From positions 1 to 8,809 of the forward strand of contig DATHSN010000053.1 in the NCBI GenBank assembly GCA_035464115.1: 8,809 nucleotides of DNA, in the 5' to 3' direction. A program made the translations under genes and the position numbers. The notes below the pieces were generated by a model. That model was not told the DNA's origin, searched no databases, and worked only from the letters and a program-made list of their open reading frames with translations. Below are positions 1 through 8,248 of the stretch, one piece after another (within the stretch, counting starts at the first letter, position 1; each line of letters begins with the position of its first letter). This stretch comes from DATHSN01 sp035464115. Its GTDB lineage: Bacteria; Actinomycetota; Acidimicrobiia; Acidimicrobiales; SKKL01.

Positions 1-1573
1 TGCTGGAGGTCTCGAGGCCGCCGCCGTCGTCGGCCCCGGCGGCCTCGTCTGCGGCAGCCGCCTCGGCGGCCTCGACGGCCTCGACCGTGTCCGCGCCGAC
101 CAGCTCAGCGGCGGTGGCCTCGTCGATCGGCTCGTCGTTGGAGTCGTACCACTGACCGTTCTGGTAGTAGGCCGGCACCGTCACCGTGCCCGCCGCCTCG
201 CCCTGGGCCTCGCCGCCGAGGCCGGCGCCAGCCTGCCCGCCCCCCGCGGCCGCCCGGCCCCCGAATCCACCGGGCGCTGCGCCCACCGCGGCGGTCGCGC
301 CCCCATCACCGGAACCGCCCGTGCCGGACCCCCCGCTCGAACCGCTGGTGCCGGCCACCGGGTTCACGATGGTCGGCCCGGAGGAGGTCTCGAACCCGCC
401 GCCCAGGCCGCTCGTCGACCCGGTGCCGCCCGATCCGGAGCCGCCCGATCCCGAGCCCCCCGACGTGCCCTCGCCGCCGAAGCCCGGCCGGGTCGTCCCC
501 GAGCCGCCCTCCGTCCCGGAGGTGCGCTCGTCGATCCGGTCACCGGCCAGGTCGCGCAGCCGGTCACCGGCCGAGCGGGTGTCGGCCGCTCCGGGCGGCG
601 GCTGATCGGGGTTCATCTTGTCGTCGTGACCCGTGGCGTCGTCCGTGGCGTCGGTCCCACCCTGACCGGGCAGCCGGAACGTCGCCTGGATGCCACCCAC
701 CACCGAGCTGTCGGCGAGGGCGTCGCCGGCCCCCTCGATGGCATCGGCCAGGAGGTCGTCCGCCGCCGCCCCGGCGCGCCCGGCGGCGTCCATCAGCCCC
801 TCGGTCACCTCCGACACGCTGCGGCCGGTGCGATCCGCGAAGCGCTCGGCCATCCGGGCGGCCTCGTCGAACCCGTCGCGGGCGGCGTTGGCGGCGTCGT
901 CCACCAGCTTCCGACCGGCCTGGTCGGCCGACACCGCCAGGTCCTCGAGCCCCCGTCGGGCCGCTGCGGCGGCGCCGGTGATGCCGGCGTCGTCGACCGC
1001 CTGCTGGATCGGGTCCTGCTTGGCCTGCTCGATCGCCCCCGCCCAGTCGAACTCCTCGCCCGCCAGCTCCTGCTCGCCGGCCTGCTCCATGATCTCCCGG
1101 ATCTTGTCGTGGGACAGGTCGGTGAGACCAGGGGCGACGTCACCCAAGAAGCCCTCCCGCGCCAGGTACGTGAAGCCGGCCTCGGAGTGGCGTAGCACGT
1201 CCTCGACCGGCAGCGGGCTGATGGTGTCGGCCCCGCTCGCCTGCGCGATCGCCGCCTTGGCGTCGAGATCACGCAGGTAGTCCCAGAGCTCGACCGGCGA
1301 CAGGTCCTGGGTCTCCTGGGCGACCGCATCGGCGTCGCCCCCCATCGCGTCGACGATCGCCTCGATGCGCTCGGCGATCTCCCCGGAGTCGAGGACCTCC
1401 TCGAAGGCCTCCCGCAGCTCCGACTCCGACATGTTGTAGACGGTGTTGGCGTCGAATCGCTCGTCGCCGGCCTCGCCCAGCTCGCGCAGCGCCGTGCGCA
1501 TGATCGCGATGCGCTCGTCGTGCTCGGCGCTGAGCCACTCCTCGACGGCGCTGCGGTAGTTCCTGGTCGACAT
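1..1573 (-). CDS. Uncharacterised acidic, helical protein with Gly/Ser-rich tract (C-terminus off left edge)
   Basis: I do not recognise this gene. The frame is open from the ATG at 1573-1571 to base 1, giving 524 visible residues and no stop. The start is supported by a GGAGG-type ribosome binding site about 8-9 bases upstream. Residues 1-300 look almost entirely alpha-helical and acidic, with many Ala/Asp/Glu and amphipathic stretches around 195-290. Residues about 352-460 are low-complexity Gly/Ser/Thr/Ala, with GSGSGG-type repeats and one 15-bp tandem duplication (426-455). After this comes a short ordered-looking segment with clustered aromatics (AYYQNGQWYDSNDEPID, about 468-484), then an Ala/Glu/Asp-rich stretch. 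I see no signal peptide, membrane segment or catalytic motif in the visible part. The architecture suggests a structural, scaffold or surface-associated protein, but that is inference. A GC-rich linker with steady codon phase argues against a random open frame. Confidence 0.8.
   Translation of the reverse strand, partial: MSTRNYRSAVEEWLSAEHDERIAIMRTALRELGEAGDERFDANTVYNMSESELREAFEEVLDSGEIAERIEAIVDAMGGDADAVAQETQDLSPVELWDYLRDLDAKAAIAQASGADTISPLPVEDVLRHSEAGFTYLAREGFLGDVAPGLTDLSHDKIREIMEQAGEQELAGEEFDWAGAIEQAKQDPIQQAVDDAGITGAAAAARRGLEDLAVSADQAGRKLVDDAANAARDGFDEAARMAERFADRTGRSVSEVTEGLMDAAGRAGAAADDLLADAIEGAGDALADSSVVGGIQATFRLPGQGGTDATDDATGHDDKMNPDQPPPGAADTRSAGDRLRDLAGDRIDERTSGTEGGSGTTRPGFGGEGTSGGSGSGGSGSGGTGSTSGLGGGFETSSGPTIVNPVAGTSGSSGGSGTGGSGDGGATAAVGAAPGGFGGRAAAGGGQAGAGLGGEAQGEAAGTVTVPAYYQNGQWYDSNDEPIDEATAAELVGADTVEAVEAAEAAAADEAAGADDGGGLETSS
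194..520 (-). repeat. Gly/Ser-rich low-complexity coding tract with short tandem repeats
   Basis: This stretch encodes residues about 352-460 of the left-edge protein. Nearly every codon is Gly, Ser, Thr, Ala or Pro. At the DNA level there is a 15-bp tandem duplication (426-440 and 441-455, one mismatch) encoding a GSGSGG pattern. Just outside the tract, a 13-bp direct repeat CCGGTCACCGGCC occurs at 536-548 and 560-572, encoding two AGDR segments. Such tracts usually act as flexible linkers and can vary in length between strains by slippage. The functional meaning is inference. Confidence 0.6.
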
Positions 1574-1698
1574 CGCAGAGGCCTCCCCCGTGGTGCCCGC
1601 CCCACGGCCCCTGCCGCGCGACGGAAACGAGCTCCGTGTGACGTGGCGGCGCTGAGCGTAGTCAACTCCGGCGAGCGAGGGCGGGTTGAGCTCCCGCG

Positions 1699-1804
1699 CC
1701 CGGGCGACATCGCCTGGGTGAGCCCGCCGTCGACCACGAACACCTGACCGGTGACGCACCGGTTGCGCTCCAGGGGCGATCACGGCCTCGGCGCCGTCGT
1801 CGGG
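1699..1804 (-). pseudogene. Decayed C-terminal fragment of a short-chain dehydrogenase/reductase (SDR)
   Basis: On the minus strand, positions 1773-1699 translate as LERNRCVTGQVFVVDGGLTQ followed by AMSPG. The VTGQVFVVDGG segment is the typical C-terminal signature of classical NAD(P)-dependent SDR oxidoreductases. The matching upstream piece, PDDGAEAVIA (a typical SDR helix before that strand), lies at 1804-1775 but in a different frame. The frame carrying VTGQ hits a TGA just upstream. A frameshift therefore separates the two pieces, and the expected stop after SPG is missing. The Rossmann domain (TGxxxGIG, YxxxK) is absent, because tRNA genes occupy the region upstream. I read this as the tail of a lost SDR gene. 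A sequencing error cannot restore a full gene here, as there is no room. The family match is by eye. Confidence 0.55.
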
Positions 1805-1864
1805 CGTGGCCCCGCACACCACGTGCAGTTCCGGTGTCCACACGGTGTCCACCCGGGCTCCGAG

Positions 1865-1880
1865 CACCCCTTCGGGGGTG
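1865..1880 (-). terminator. Small hairpin downstream of the tRNA pair
   Basis: CACCCC, a four-base loop, then GGGGTG forms a perfect 6-bp stem. It lies 34 bases beyond the 3' end of the CAT-anticodon tRNA in the direction of transcription. In the minus-strand transcript the loop is CGAA. No U-tract follows, so this would be a U-less terminator or a processing-protection hairpin. On the opposite strand it would form the very stable C(UUCG)G tetraloop. Confidence 0.35.
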
Positions 1881-1913
1881 GTCGGACGTCGCGTTTGCCC
1901 AGGTCAGAGGGGG

Positions 1914-1986
1914 TGGGCCCGGGTGGGATCGAACCACCGACCGAGCGATTATGAGTCGCCTGCTCTGACCACTGAGCTACGGGCCC
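1914..1986 (-). tRNA. tRNA with CAT anticodon, most likely tRNA-Ile2 (lysidine-modified)
   Basis: A complete 73-nt cloverleaf on the minus strand. The acceptor stem GGGCCCG pairs perfectly with CGGGCCC. The D-arm is GCTC/GAGC, the T-arm GGTGG/CCACC has loop TTCGATC, and the discriminator is A. The anticodon loop CTCATAA gives anticodon CAT. The anticodon arm (GGCGACTCATAATCGCT) is the same as the one I recall for E. coli ileX tRNA. It differs from usual elongator or initiator tRNA-Met, and there is no C1-A72 mismatch as in tRNA-fMet. In this class C34 is converted to lysidine by TilS, so that the tRNA carries Ile and reads AUA. CCA is not encoded (the sequence is ACCC). It is probably co-transcribed with tRNA-Asn, 19 bases upstream. 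The alternative is elongator tRNA-Met. Confidence 0.9.
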
Positions 1987-2005
1987 GGGACCGGTGGTTC
2001 TTCAG

Positions 2006-2078
2006 CTCCGGGGGTGGGGCTCGAACCCACGACCCACTGATTAACAGTCAGTTGCTCTGCCAGCTGAGCTACCCCGGA
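2006..2078 (-). tRNA. tRNA-Asn(GTT)
   Basis: A complete 73-nt cloverleaf on the minus strand. Acceptor stem TCCGGGG pairs fully with CCCCGGA. The D-arm is GCTC/GAGC, the anticodon stem is ACTGA/TCAGT around loop CTGTTAA (anticodon GTT), the T-stem is GTGGG/CCCAC with loop TTCGAGC, and the discriminator is G. The 3' CCA is not encoded (GCTG follows), so it must be added by a nucleotidyltransferase. It is the first gene of a two-tRNA unit, with a likely -10 element just upstream. Confidence 0.96.
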
Positions 2079-2089
2079 AGGACCTGGTG

Positions 2090-2095
2090 AGGATA
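2090..2095 (-). promoter_or_regulatory. Likely -10 element of the tRNA-Asn/tRNA-CAT unit
   Basis: TATCCT on the minus strand fits the TAnnnT -10 consensus. It would place the transcription start around 2083, about 5 bases before the mature tRNA-Asn 5' end, a distance typical of tRNA promoters. No good -35 box is visible 17-18 bases upstream (the best is GTCAAT), which leaves this a moderate call. Confidence 0.4.
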
Positions 2096-2114
2096 GCAGC
2101 GGCCCCAGGGGGGA

Positions 2115-2141
2115 TTGACCGCACCGCCGAGCGGGCAGACT
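2115..2141 (+). promoter_or_regulatory. Possible leaderless promoter of the YtxH-like gene
   Basis: TTGACC at 2115-2120 and CAGACT at 2136-2141 could be -35 and -10 elements. The -10 ends exactly 7 bases before the ATG at 2149, which would put the transcription start on the A of the start codon. No convincing Shine-Dalgarno sequence precedes the ATG, consistent with a leaderless message, which is common in actinobacteria. The 15-base spacer is short and the -10 lacks the usual leading T, so confidence is low. Confidence 0.25.
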
Positions 2142-2148
2142 GGACGCC

Positions 2149-2466
2149 ATGAAGTTCCGCAGCGGTCTCATCATCGGCTTCTCCCTCGGCTACTACTTCG
2201 GTTCCAAGGCCGGCCGGGAGCGGTATCGCCAGCTCAACGCCCTCCTCGAGCGGGTGCGCAGCGAGCCCCGGGTCGAGCAGGCCACCACCCGGGCCCGCGA
2301 GGTCATCGACCAGGGCACCCAGGCCGCCCGCTCGGCGGTCGTCGACATCCGCAACAAGGCGGCCGACGAGGCCAGCCAGAAGGTCGGCGACCTCATGGGT
2401 GAGCACGACCACGACGGCCAGTACGTCGACGCCCCCGACGTCGACCCCACCGTCACCCGGGTCTGA
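2149..2466 (+). CDS. Small YtxH-like membrane-anchored protein
   Basis: A 105-residue protein. Residues about 5-19 (SGLIIGFSLGYYFGS) form a short glycine-rich hydrophobic segment. A basic KAGRERYRQ motif follows at once. This arrangement resembles YtxH/general-stress small proteins and the GxxxGxxxGxKAGRERY proteins common in actinobacteria. Residues about 25-90 are predicted by eye to form one long amphipathic helix rich in Arg, Glu and Ala. The last 20 residues are acidic and His/Asp-rich. It probably sits in the cytoplasmic membrane with the helix in the cytosol, but its molecular function is unknown. It is the only plus-strand gene here, diverging from the tRNA unit and converging on rpoD with a 1-base gap. 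ATG 2149 is the only start that keeps the hydrophobic segment at the N-terminus. The family assignment is tentative. Confidence 0.75.
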   Translation: MKFRSGLIIGFSLGYYFGSKAGRERYRQLNALLERVRSEPRVEQATTRAREVIDQGTQAARSAVVDIRNKAADEASQKVGDLMGEHDHDGQYVDAPDVDPTVTRV

Positions 2467-2467
2467 T

Positions 2468-3711
<1,244 letters not shown>

Positions 3712-3715
<4 letters not shown>

Positions 3716-5484
3716 GGTTCCCCTGTGACCCGTTGAGTGAGCCACGCTAGCAACTGCTCGGTGGCGGACCGGGCCGTGTCGGGTTCGCGCAGCTCCTCGG
3801 CGCGCTGCTTGAGCCACGTGATGGCGGCCACGTAGGCCAGGGGATCGTCGGAGTGCCGGGCGTCGGCTTCGAGGTCGAGCAGCGCCCGGTTGGCCGCTTC
3901 TTGCACCAAGCGGATGGCCACATCGAGCGGCTCGGCGTCGGTGTCGTCGACCGCCAGGCGCGACAACAGCTCGGCCACGTCGGGGTCGGCCCCGTCGATG
4001 GCGGCCCGCACGTCGCCGCCCGCGGCGCGCACCGCCTCCAGCGCGGCGGCGTGGACCTCGTCGTCGAACAGCGCCGGGTGCAGGAGATCGACCATGTCGT
4101 CGGGGCGCTGCAGGACGAGCCGCAGCGCCTCGAGCGCCGGGCTGTCGCGCCGCGACGAGCCCTGGGCCGCGGGGCGTCGATCGCGAGCGGTGACCGGTCG
4201 GGGCGAGCGGCGGGCGCCGGTCAGCCCGGCCCGCAGGCGGTCGGGGTCGATGCGCAGCCGGTCGGCGACCTCCATGACGTACTGGTCGCGCACCAGGTCG
4301 TTGGGATGCTCGGCGATGACCGCGAGCGCCGCCTCGGCGGCCCGGGCCCGCCCCTCGGCGGTGCCGAGCGCGGCCGCGCCCAGCACCCGCTCGAGGCGGA
4401 ACTGCAGGAACGGCACCGCCCCCTCGACCGCGGCTCGCAGCGCGTCGGGATCGCGGCGGGCGAGATCGGCGGGGTCGACCCCGCGTGGCAGATCGGCCAC
4501 CGCCACGTCGATCTCGAAGGTGCGCTCCCACTCGTAGAAGCGCTCGGCGGCCGCCTGGCCAGCGGCGTCGGCGTCGAACGCGAGCACCACCCGGCGGGCG
4601 AACTTGCGCAGCACCTGCACGTGGCTCTCGGTGAGCGCCGTGCCGCACGTGGCGACGGCGCGGGGCACCCCGGCCTGGGCGAAGCCGATGACGTCGGTGT
4701 AGCCCTCGCACACCACCGCCTCGTCGGTCTCGACGATGGAGGTCTTGGCCCAGTTCAGCCCGTAGAGCACCCGGCTCTTCTCATAGAGCGCCGACGACTC
4801 GGAGTTCTTGTACTTCGGCCCCTCCGCCCCGGGCAGGATCCGCCCACCGAAGCCCACCGGATCGCCGACCACGTCGAAGATCGGGAACATCACCCGACCC
4901 CGGAACGCGTCCTGCTGGCGGTCGCGCCGGTTCCGGAAGCCGAGCCCGGTGTCGCGCAGCACGTCGTCGGGCAGGCGCAACGCGCGCACCAGCTCGTCCC
5001 AGCTGTCGGGCGCCCACCCGATGCGATAGCGGGCGACCAGCTCGCGGTCGAAGCCACGCGACCGCAGGTAGGCCCGGGCCGGGCCGGCGTCGGCCCCGGT
5101 GAGGAGCCGCTCGTGGTACCAGTCGACGGCCGTGCCCACCGCCTCGACCAGCCGCTTGCGGCGCTGTCGCGACTCGCCCTCGTTGCGGTCGGTGTAGCGC
5201 AGCTGGAGGCCCTGCTTGGCGGCCAGCCACTCGACCGCGCCGACGAAGTCGAGGTGCTCGATCTCGCGGACGAACGTGATGGCGTCGCCCTTGGCCTGGC
5301 AGCCGAAGCAGTAGTAGAGCCCGGCCTCGGCGTTCACCGAGAACGACGGCGACTTCTCGGCGTGGAACGGGCACAGCCCCTGGAACCGCCGACCCACCCG
5401 ACGCAGCGTGACGTACTGCGACACGATGGCCGCGAGGTCGGCGGTCTCTCGGACCCTGGCCACGTCGTCGTCGACGATGCCCAT
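3712..5484 (-). CDS. dnaG: DNA primase DnaG
   Basis: A 590-residue primase that makes RNA primers at the replication fork together with the DnaB helicase. The N-terminal zinc-binding domain has ligands C38, H41, C59 and C62 (CPFH...CFGC). The catalytic core contains the basic primase segment around GRILPGAEGPKYKNS (214-228). The TOPRIM domain follows, with the metal-binding glutamate E260 in VVCEGYTDV and the DxD pair D304/D306 in LAFDADAAG. An Arg/Pro-rich linker (about 424-447) leads to a helical C-terminal domain (about 450-590), which in the family contacts the helicase. All key residues are present and the length is normal. The start at 5484 is preceded by CGGAG about 9 bases upstream and gives the usual distance to the zinc finger. 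The 3' end overlaps rpoD by 4 bases. A strong hairpin upstream separates it from ppdK, so dnaG-rpoD likely has its own promoter or depends on read-through. I saw no clear promoter. Confidence 0.97.
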
Positions 5485-5537
5485 GGGTCAGCGCTCCGAT
5501 CCCGGATGCCCCCGCTGCACGCCCGCGACGTTACCGT

Positions 5538-5575
5538 CCGGTCACCCCGATCCCATGGCGGATCGGGGTGACCGG
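5538..5575 (-). terminator. Perfect 16-bp hairpin after ppdK
   Basis: The arms 5538-5553 (CCGGTCACCCCGATCC) and 5560-5575 are perfect inverted repeats around a 6-base loop. The structure begins 7 bases after the ppdK stop codon in the direction of transcription and ends 53 bases before dnaG. No T-tract follows, so it would act as a U-less terminator, as proposed for many actinobacterial genes, or as a 3' stabiliser. On its own it does not rule out read-through into dnaG. Confidence 0.65.
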
Positions 5576-5582
5576 CCCGGTC

Positions 5583-8240
5583 TCACGCCTGGTCGCGGTG
5601 ACCGCCGGCGCCACCCTCGGCGGCGAGGATGGCCTGGGCGACCGCCAAGCGGGCCACGGGGACCCGGAACGGCGAGCACGACACGTAGTCGAGCCCGACC
5701 TCGTGGAAGAAGCTGATCGACTCGGGGTCGCCACCGTGCTCACCGCACACGCCGATCTTGATGGAGGGGTTCGACGCCCGGCCTCGCTCCACGCCCATCC
5801 GGACCAGGTCGCCCACCCCACGGTGGTCGATGGTCTCGAACGGGTTGCGGGGCAACAGGCCCTCGTCGAGGTAGCGGGTCATCATGCGGCCCTCGACGTC
5901 GTCGCGGCTGAAGCCGAACGTCATCTGGGTGAGGTCGTTGGTGCCGAACGAGAAGAAGTCGGCCTCCTCGGCGATGTCGTCGCCGCGGATGGCGGCCCGC
6001 GGGGTCTCGATCATGGTGCCGATGAGCACCTCGAAGTCGAGCCCGGCCTGGGCCTTGGCGTCGGCGACCTCTTCCTCCACCCAGCGCCGCACCAGCGCCA
6101 GCTCGGCCTTGGTGACGATCAGCGGGATCATGATCTCGATGATCGGGGTGCCCCCCGCGGCGGCGCGGGTGGCGGCCGCGGTCATGAGCGCCCGCACCTG
6201 CATCTTGTAGAGGCCGGCCTTGACGATGCCGAGGCGGACGCCCCGGGTGCCGAGCATCGGGTTCGACTCGTGCCAGGTCTTGGCCGCCTCGAACAGCCGG
6301 CGGTGCTCCGCGTCGAGCGTGCCCAGGGCGTCGCCACGGATCATCTCCTCCCAGTCGGGGAGGAACTCGTGCAACGGCGGGTCGAGCAGGCGCACGGTGA
6401 CCGGCAGCCCGTCCATCGCCTCGAGGATCGAGCCGAAGTCCTCGGTCTGCACGATCAGCAGCTCGTCGAGTGCGGCCTGCTCGGTCTCGGGGGTGTCGGC
6501 GAGGATCATGCGCTGCACGACCGGGAGCCGGTCGCCGAGGAACATGTGCTCGGTGCGGCACAGCCCGATGCCCTGGGCGCCGTAGGCCCGGGCCACCGAC
6601 GCGTCGGGCCCGGTGTCGGCGTTGGCGCGCACCGCCATGGAGGCGCCCCGGATCTCGTCGGCCCACGACAAGATGAGCTCGAACTCCTCGGGGTGTGACC
6701 CCTCGGCGAGGCGGACCTCGCCGAGCACGACCTCGCCGGTGGTGCCGTCGATGGAGATGACGTCGCCCTCGTTCACCGTGGTCGAGTCGACCGAGAACGA
6801 GTGGGCGCCGATGTGGAGCGACTCGGCACCGACCACCGCGGGCTTGCCCCACCCGCGGGCGACGACCGCGGCGTGGCTGACGAGCCCGCCGCGCGACGTG
6901 AGGATGCCCTCGGCGGCGTGCATGCCGTGCACGTCGTCGGGCGAGGTCTCGGGGCGCACCAAGATGACGGCCTCGCCCCGGTCGTGGGCCTCGACCGCGT
7001 CGTCGGCGCTGAAGTACACCTTGCCGACCGCCGCGCCGGGCGAGGCGGCGAGCCCCCGGGCCAGCACGACGTTGTCCTGGCCCTTCTCGAACTGCGGGTG
7101 CAGCACCTGGTCGAGGTGCTCGGGGCTCACCCGGGCCACCGCCTCGGCCTTGGTGAGGTGGATCACCGGATCGTCGGTCATGGCGACGGCGAGCTTCAGC
7201 GCGGCGGCGCCGGTGCGCTTGCCGACACGGGTCTGGAGCATCCACAGCTTGCCCTGCTCGATGGTGAACTCCGTGTCGAGCATGTCGCGGTAGTGCTCTT
7301 CGAGGCGGCCGAAGATGTCGACGAGCTCGTCGTGGATCGCGGGGAACACGTCGGCGAGCTCGGCCAGGGGCCGGGTGGCGTGGGTGCCGGCCACCACGTC
7401 CTCGCCCTGGGCGTTGAGGAGGAAGTCGCCGTAGAACCCGGGGTGCCCGGTGGCGGGGTCGCGGGTGAAGCCCACCCCGGTGCCGGACTGCTCGTCGCGG
7501 TTGCCGAACACCATGGTCTGGACGTTGACCGCCGTGCCCAGGTGGTGGTCGATGTGCTCACGGGTGCGGTAGGCGCGGGCCCGCGGCGAGTTCCACGACC
7601 GGAACACGGCGTCGATGGCGCGGTGCAGCTGGTCGACGGGCTCCTGGGGGAACGGCTCGCCGGTGGCGCGGTGGATGACCGCCTTGAACTCCTCGATCAC
7701 GCCGCGCAGCACGTAGGGCGGGATCTGGTTGTCGTCGGTCACATGGGCCAGCTGGCGGGCGCCGGCCATGCGCTTCTCGAACTCCTCGGCCGGCACCTCG
7801 AGCACGACCTTGCCGAACATCTGGATGAACCGGCGGTACGAGTCGTAGGCGAAGCGCCGGTCGGTGGCCTCGGCGAGGCCTTCCACCGAGTCGTCGTTCA
7901 GGCCCAGGTCGAGGACGGTGTCCATCATGCCCGGCATCGAGAACTTGGCGCCCGAGCGCACGCTGACGAGCAGCGGGTCGTGGGCGTCGCCCAGCTTCTT
8001 GCCGGAGCTCTCCTCGAGCAGGCGGACCTGCGCGTCGACCTCCTCGACGAGCCCGGGGGCCCACTCGTGGGTGTCGAGGTAGTGGCGACAGGCGTCGGTG
8101 GAGATGGTGAAGCCCGGCGGCACCGGGAGGTCGAGCACCGACGTCATCTCCGCCAGGTTCGCCCCCTTCCCCCCGAGCAGGTCCTTCAGTTCCATCGGTG
8201 GTCGCTCGTGGTGGTGGTCGAAGGCGTAGACGTACGTCAA
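5583..8240 (-). CDS. ppdK: Pyruvate, phosphate dikinase
   Basis: An 885-residue enzyme that interconverts pyruvate + ATP + Pi and PEP + AMP + PPi in the cytoplasm. The nucleotide-binding domain begins with LLGGKGANLAEMT (21-33) and includes SVRSGAKFSMPGMMDT (93-108). The phosphohistidine swivel domain holds GGLVSHAAVVARG with catalytic H456. The C-terminal PEP/pyruvate TIM barrel contains R562 (CRTEHMF), R617 (VRLLDPPLHEF), E745 (GTMIETPRAA), N768/D769 (FGTNDLTQ) and C832 (CGEHGG). These positions match the well-studied Clostridium symbiosum enzyme almost exactly. Length is normal. The start is TTG at 8240, with GAGGAG 8 bases upstream. This restores the YVYAF strand typical of the family, while the nearest ATG (8195) would delete it and lacks a good ribosome binding site. 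Val454 replaces the Thr that is phosphorylated by the PPDK regulatory protein in plants. It probably has its own promoter and terminator. Confidence 0.97.
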   Translation of the reverse strand: MTYVYAFDHHHERPPMELKDLLGGKGANLAEMTSVLDLPVPPGFTISTDACRHYLDTHEWAPGLVEEVDAQVRLLEESSGKKLGDAHDPLLVSVRSGAKFSMPGMMDTVLDLGLNDDSVEGLAEATDRRFAYDSYRRFIQMFGKVVLEVPAEEFEKRMAGARQLAHVTDDNQIPPYVLRGVIEEFKAVIHRATGEPFPQEPVDQLHRAIDAVFRSWNSPRARAYRTREHIDHHLGTAVNVQTMVFGNRDEQSGTGVGFTRDPATGHPGFYGDFLLNAQGEDVVAGTHATRPLAELADVFPAIHDELVDIFGRLEEHYRDMLDTEFTIEQGKLWMLQTRVGKRTGAAALKLAVAMTDDPVIHLTKAEAVARVSPEHLDQVLHPQFEKGQDNVVLARGLAASPGAAVGKVYFSADDAVEAHDRGEAVILVRPETSPDDVHGMHAAEGILTSRGGLVSHAAVVARGWGKPAVVGAESLHIGAHSFSVDSTTVNEGDVISIDGTTGEVVLGEVRLAEGSHPEEFELILSWADEIRGASMAVRANADTGPDASVARAYGAQGIGLCRTEHMFLGDRLPVVQRMILADTPETEQAALDELLIVQTEDFGSILEAMDGLPVTVRLLDPPLHEFLPDWEEMIRGDALGTLDAEHRRLFEAAKTWHESNPMLGTRGVRLGIVKAGLYKMQVRALMTAAATRAAAGGTPIIEIMIPLIVTKAELALVRRWVEEEVADAKAQAGLDFEVLIGTMIETPRAAIRGDDIAEEADFFSFGTNDLTQMTFGFSRDDVEGRMMTRYLDEGLLPRNPFETIDHRGVGDLVRMGVERGRASNPSIKIGVCGEHGGDPESISFFHEVGLDYVSCSPFRVPVARLAVAQAILAAEGGAGGHRDQA

Positions 8241-8248
8241 CTGTGGCT

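Noticed and set aside
186..605. Plus-strand Pro-rich open frame of 139 residues
   Set aside because: It is antisense to the Gly/Ser-rich tract. The Pro-rich composition is the expected complement of Gly codons, and there is no ribosome binding site or family signature.
1637..1665. TTGACT at 1665-1660 as a -35 box for the left-edge gene
   Set aside because: No TAnnnT element occurs 16-18 bases downstream, so a promoter cannot be supported from sequence alone.
805..1743. Minus-strand open frame of 312 residues covering the SDR tail and the left-edge gene
   Set aside because: Only its first 25 or so residues resemble an SDR. The rest is Arg/Ser/Pro-rich out-of-frame translation of the left-edge gene, so it is not a protein.
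1806..2090. Plus-strand open frame reading VGSNHRPSDYES and GGARTHDPLINSQLLCQLSYPG
   Set aside because: This is the well-known spurious protein produced by translating tRNA genes on the opposite strand. Both tRNAs fold perfectly and account for the sequence.
1977..2174. Minus-strand open frame with VAQLAEQLTVNQWVVGSSPTPG
   Set aside because: This is also a translated tRNA-Asn artefact, common in databases, and not a gene.
3716..4711. N-terminal extension of rpoD beyond the ATG at 3715
   Set aside because: The extension is Arg/Ala/Gly-rich out-of-frame translation of dnaG. The sigma-like sequence begins after the ATG that overlaps the dnaG stop.
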